Source of the DNA: JBIOUF01 sp044866695
GTDB lineage: Bacteria > Actinomycetota > Actinomycetes > Propionibacteriales > Nocardioidaceae
DNA: 15,880 nucleotides
Direction of reading: 5' to 3'
Assembly: GCA_044866695.1 (NCBI GenBank)
Contig: JBIOUF010000294.1
Span: 1 to 15,880, forward strand
Under the pieces are notes generated by a model. The model was not told the DNA's origin. It worked only from the letters and a program-made list of their open reading frames with translations, and ran no database searches. The position numbers and the translations under genes are program-made. Position 1 is the first letter of the stretch, and each line of letters begins with the position of its first letter. Positions 12,930 to 15,880 of this stretch are shown here, piece after piece.

Positions 12930-13952
12930 ATGCGTGTAGCCGTGATGCACGGTCCCCGCGACGTCCGGGTCGAGGACGTGCCCGAGCCGGCGGTCCTGAA
13001 GCCGACCGACGCGGTGGTCCGGCTGTCGGCCACCTGCATCTGCGGGTCGGACCTGTGGCCCTACTGGGGCGTCGATCCGGTCTCCCGACCGCGACGCATG
13101 GGGCACGAGTACGTCGGCATCGTGGAAGAGGTCGGCTCAGCGGTCACGACGGTCCGACCCGGGCAGTTCGTGGTGGGCTCGTTCGCCGCCTCGGACAACA
13201 CCTGCGAGATCTGCCGGGCCGGCTACCACAGCTCCTGCGTCCACGGCGAGGCCGCCGCTCCCGGCGGCGCCCAGGCCGAGCGGATGCGGGTGCCGCTCGC
13301 CGACGGCACCTTGGTGGCCACTCCGGGCACGCCGGACGACGACCTGGTCGCGAGCCTGCTGGCCGCCTCCGACGTCCTGGGGACCGGCTGGTTCGGGGCC
13401 GTCGCCGCCCACGCCGGTCCGGGCAGGACCGTCGCCGTCGTCGGCGATGGCGCGGTCGGACTGCTCGGCGTCCTGGCCGCGCGGCAGCTCGGCGCCGACA
13501 GGATCATTGCCATGAGCCGTCACCGGCCCCGGCAGCGGCTGGCCCTGCACTACGGAGCGACCGAGATCGTCGAAGAGCGCGGGGACCCCGGCGTCCAACG
13601 GGTCAAGGACCTCACCGGCGGCCTGGGTGCGGACTCGGTCATCGAGGCCGTCGGCACCCAGGAGTCGATGATGCAGGCGATCCGCTCGACCCGGCCGGGC
13701 GGCCACGTCGGCTATGTCGGGGTCGCCCATGACGTGACCCTGCCCGGTCAGGAGCTGTTCTTCTCCCACGTCCACCTCCATGGCGGGCCGGCCCCGGTGC
13801 GCCGGTTCCTGCCGCAGCTGGTCGACCTGATCTGGAACCGGCAGATCGACCCCGGGGCGGTGTTCGACCTCGAGCTCCCGCTCGACCAGGCCGCCGAAGG
13901 CTACCGGGCCATGGACGAGCGCCGGGCGATCAAGGTCCTGCTCCGACCCTGA
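12930..13952 (+). CDS. Zinc-dependent medium-chain alcohol dehydrogenase (MDR family)
   Basis: A 340-residue MDR enzyme that would oxidise an alcohol or reduce an aldehyde with NAD(P). Catalytic zinc ligands are visible: Cys38 (CICGSD), His59-Glu60 (MGHEYVG) and probably Asp148. The structural zinc lobe reads SDNTCEICRAGYHSSC (88-103). Three Cys (92, 95, 103) are kept, but Asp89 stands where the first Cys usually is, a variation I recall in some actinomycete members. The nucleotide-binding turn is VVGDGAVGLLG (170-180). AAGGAGG at 12914-12920 fixes the ATG. The gene starts 155 bp after the acyl-CoA dehydrogenase, so it may have its own promoter, though I found no convincing one. A split-barrel oxidoreductase follows after 34 bp, suggesting co-transcription. 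Natural substrate unknown. Confidence 0.92.
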   Translation: MRVAVMHGPRDVRVEDVPEPAVLKPTDAVVRLSATCICGSDLWPYWGVDPVSRPRRMGHEYVGIVEEVGSAVTTVRPGQFVVGSFAASDNTCEICRAGYHSSCVHGEAAAPGGAQAERMRVPLADGTLVATPGTPDDDLVASLLAASDVLGTGWFGAVAAHAGPGRTVAVVGDGAVGLLGVLAARQLGADRIIAMSRHRPRQRLALHYGATEIVEERGDPGVQRVKDLTGGLGADSVIEAVGTQESMMQAIRSTRPGGHVGYVGVAHDVTLPGQELFFSHVHLHGGPAPVRRFLPQLVDLIWNRQIDPGAVFDLELPLDQAAEGYRAMDERRAIKVLLRP

Positions 13953-13986
13953 CCGCAGTCACCGAGCCGATGCCGAGAGGACTCCC

Positions 13987-14463
<477 letters not shown>

Positions 14464-14572
14464 CGGCCCTTGCCGAGCGGGACGAGGATCGCTCGCACGC
14501 CGCCTGTCACACGGGACACCACGGCGGGAGGGCCGGGCCACCTCCCCGGAACGACGGCGCGGGCAACCACCC

Positions 14573-14594
14573 CTCCGCTCGTTCCTCGCTGCGG
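14573..14594. repeat. Possible interspersed repeat with ccgc/gcgg ends
   Basis: A short intergenic stretch beginning ctccgctcgttcctcgctgc lies in the 265-bp gap between convergent genes. It has small inverted ends (ccgc ... gcgg) and resembles phrases I recall recurring in intergenic DNA of high-GC actinomycetes. Only one copy is visible in this window, so the repeat call depends on genome-wide counts. Nothing else in the gap looks like a gene. Confidence 0.25.
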
Positions 14595-14711
14595 GGGGCC
14601 AGTCCCATCCACGCCCGCGCCGCCGCCCCGGTCCGGTTCCCCGGCCCCGGGCCCAGGCCCGGCGAGCGTTCGCGAAGGGCTGCGCCCAGGGGGACGTCGA
14701 CGACACGGCCG

Positions 14712-14728
14712 CCAACCCGGTGGGTTGG
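14712..14728 (-). terminator. Hairpin abutting the F420 reductase-like gene stop
   Basis: A perfect 7-bp stem, ccaaccc (14712-14718) with gggttgg (14722-14728), has a 3-nt loop and lies directly against the minus-strand stop codon at 14729-14731. The position fits a transcription terminator or 3'-end stabiliser. No U-tract is present. Confidence 0.55.
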
Positions 14729-15304
14729 TCAGGCCGGGACCACGAAGCCGCTGGTCCAGGCGATCCTCTCGCCCGCCGCCAGGGTGATCTGGAGGAACCC
14801 GAGCGCCTCGAGCTCGCGGGCCCGGGCCAGCGGGCCGGCGTCGATCGCGCGCAGCCCCCCGCCGGTGACGATGCCGGCGAGCAGCTCCTTGGCCTCGGCG
14901 TCGTCGCCGGCGATGAGCACCGTGGTCGGCTGGCCGCCGACCGTCCCCGCGGCGAGGGTGGCCGCGAAGTTGGTGTTGAAGGCCTTGACCACGCGGGCCT
15001 CGGGCAGGGCGGCCGCGATCTCTGCGGCCGCCGAGGAGTCGGCGGGGACGGTCAGGGAGTCGAAGGTCTCGAAGTTCAGCGGGTTGGTGATGTCGACGAC
15101 GACCTTGCCGGCCAGCTGGTCGCGGCGCTGGTCCAGGACGTGGCTCACCGCCGGATGGGGAACGGCGAGGACGACGATGTCGCCGGTGACGCGCTTGTCG
15201 CCGTCGGAGCTGTCGAAGAGCTCGGCGGAGTGGCCGGCCTTCTCCACGATGCCGGCGATGGCGGGGCCCATGTTGCCCTTGCCGAGGATGCTGACGTGTG
15301 ACAT
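14729..15304 (-). CDS. NADPH-dependent F420 reductase-like NAD(P)-binding protein
   Basis: A 191-residue Rossmann protein resembling NADPH:F420 oxidoreductase (Fno), which moves hydride between NADPH and coenzyme F420. Features are the dinucleotide-binding turn SILGKGNMGPAIAGIVEKAG (5-24), VVLAVPHPAV (44-53), GKVVVDITNPLNF (66-78), VVKAFNTNFA (105-114) and TTVLIAGDDAEAKELL (127-142). The family also contains proteins that do not use F420, so the cofactor call is moderate. The ATG at 15304 has AGGAGGG just upstream (minus strand, 15311-15317). A candidate promoter in an AT-rich island precedes it. The convergent split-barrel oxidoreductase would be a consumer of reduced F420, so the pair may be a local supply-demand arrangement. 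Confidence 0.78.
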   Translation of the reverse strand: MSHVSILGKGNMGPAIAGIVEKAGHSAELFDSSDGDKRVTGDIVVLAVPHPAVSHVLDQRRDQLAGKVVVDITNPLNFETFDSLTVPADSSAAAEIAAALPEARVVKAFNTNFAATLAAGTVGGQPTTVLIAGDDAEAKELLAGIVTGGGLRAIDAGPLARARELEALGFLQITLAAGERIAWTSGFVVPA

Positions 15305-15321
15305 TGGCGGCCCTCCTGTCG

Positions 15322-15380
15322 GTCAACCGCTTTTAGTTGACGTTGCAAGTAAGACTAGCCGCTAAACCTTGAAACTACAA
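15322..15380 (-). promoter_or_regulatory. Promoter/operator island of the F420 reductase-like gene
   Basis: This stretch is distinctly AT-richer than the rest of the window. On the minus strand, TTGTAG (plus 15375-15380) and TAGTCT (plus 15352-15357) are 17 bp apart and make a plausible -35/-10 pair, giving a leader of about 40 nt. Overlapping dyads are gtcaac (15322-15327) with gttgac (15336-15341), plus two copies of TTGnAAnTA on the plus strand (15343-15351, 15369-15377). A MarR- or TetR-like repressor could bind here. The regulator is not identified. Confidence 0.5.
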
Positions 15381-15383
15381 CTG

Positions 15384-15779
15384 TCACGGACGCGCACGCC
15401 GGCTCCGGGTCCGCGGACGGCCCGAGCCGTGGTCGGCGTCGGCGGCCACAGTCCGGACCGCCGGGCCGTCTCCGCCCAGGAGCTGGCCGGACATGAACCC
15501 TCGTTGGGTCATCTCGAACGACGCCAGGGTCTCGAGCAGGAAGTCCGACGCGCTCCCGGTGAGCTCGCGAGCCTGGCGCGCGTCGCGGGCGGTGGCCAAC
15601 ACCTCGAGCAGGACCTCGTGGTGCACCCGAACGATGGTGAGGATGCCGAGCTCTGCCCGCATTGCGCGACGGCCGAGCTCGTAGGCGGCGTGCAGTCCCG
15701 GCTCTCCTGGCTGGTTGAGGTAGGCCAGCAGCGGTGGGGTGTAGTCGCGGCGGAACGAGGCGGCGTCGGTTCTGGTCAT
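15384..15779 (-). CDS. Small protein with RsbU N-terminal-like domain
   Basis: A 131-residue protein whose first 97 residues (ASFRRDYTPPLLAYLNQPGE, then AYELGRRAMRAELGILTIVR and VHHEVLLEVLATARDARQAR, then LASFEMTQRGFMSG) resemble the all-helical RsbU N-terminal domain. That domain docks switch proteins such as RsbT onto phosphatases of the general-stress or sigma-factor partner-switching pathway. In most proteins it precedes a PAS, kinase or PP2C catalytic part. Here the chain ends after an Arg-rich tail (GSGRPRTRSRRARP) with no catalytic domain. Its ATG at 15777-15779 overlaps the stop of an upstream gene (ATGA), showing translational coupling. Whether it is a genuine single-domain adaptor or a 3'-truncated gene cannot be decided here. 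The family call is from pattern memory. Confidence 0.6.
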   Translation of the reverse strand: MTRTDAASFRRDYTPPLLAYLNQPGEPGLHAAYELGRRAMRAELGILTIVRVHHEVLLEVLATARDARQARELTGSASDFLLETLASFEMTQRGFMSGQLLGGDGPAVRTVAADADHGSGRPRTRSRRARP

Positions 15780-15880
15780 GGTGCGGGCTGCGGCACGCGT
15801 CCGGGGCGAGCGGCGCTCTCGGAGAGCAGCTCCAGGCCATCCTCGAGGTCCATGGCGGTGTGGATCAGACGCGCGTGCAA
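15776..15880 (-). CDS. C-terminal end of an unidentified protein (partial, cut by window edge)
   Basis: The minus-strand frame is open from the window edge and ends with TGA at 15776-15778. It encodes 34 residues, LHARLIHTAMDLEDGLELLS, then ESAARPGRVPQPAP. The stop overlaps the next gene's ATG in an ATGA arrangement, which strongly suggests a real coupled gene pair, possibly a stress-signalling operon with the RsbU-N-like protein. The fragment is too short to assign a family. Confidence 0.5.
   Translation of the reverse strand: MHARLIHTAMDLEDGLELLSESAARPGRVPQPAP

Overview
The window is 15.9 kb of very GC-rich, densely coding DNA with strong G/C preference at third codon positions, frequent GTG starts, AGGAGG-type ribosome binding sites and two probable coenzyme F420-linked genes. 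This points to a high-GC actinomycete (Actinomycetota). I cannot name the genus from sequence alone. I see no rRNA, tRNA, CRISPR array, transposase, integrase or phage gene, so this looks like ordinary chromosome with an accessory metabolic flavour.

Layout. (1) 95-2728 (-): a large LAL-type LuxR regulator with an N-terminal AAA ATPase. (2) 2919-4748 (+): a secreted S8 (subtilisin-like) protease, divergent from the regulator across a 190-bp region with nested palindromes. (3) 8558-4894 (-): three genes in the order class III CoA-transferase, mesaconyl-CoA hydratase-like protein (Mch), mesaconyl-CoA C1-C4 CoA transferase-like protein (Mct). The protease and this cluster converge on a 15-bp hairpin at 4760-4800. 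(4) 8923-14463 (+): SRPBCC protein, HAD phosphatase, ArsR-type repressor, VOC (glyoxalase-fold) protein, acyl-CoA dehydrogenase, zinc alcohol dehydrogenase and a split-barrel F420/FMN oxidoreductase. (5) 15880-14729 (-): the end of an unidentified gene, a small RsbU-N-domain protein and an NADPH:F420 reductase-like protein.

How the genes may work together. The three-gene minus-strand cluster is the most distinctive metabolic feature. Mct and Mch interconvert and hydrate mesaconyl-CoA esters in the 3-hydroxypropionate bi-cycle of Chloroflexus. Here they sit beside a second class III CoA-transferase that could load CoA onto a free C5 dicarboxylate such as mesaconate. The cluster could feed mesaconate or a related C5 acid towards beta-methylmalyl-CoA, and then, through a lyase not in this window, towards glyoxylate and propionyl-CoA. 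The acyl-CoA dehydrogenase and alcohol dehydrogenase on the plus strand fit a general acyl-CoA or alcohol catabolism setting, but no substrate can be assigned.

The clearest regulatory signal is upstream of the ArsR gene. A TTGACA / TAACGT promoter, with a perfect 7-bp dyad lying exactly between and touching both hexamers, places transcription start almost on the GTG codon. This suggests an autoregulated, leaderless repressor-VOC operon. A second candidate promoter lies in a short AT-rich island upstream of the F420 reductase-like gene.
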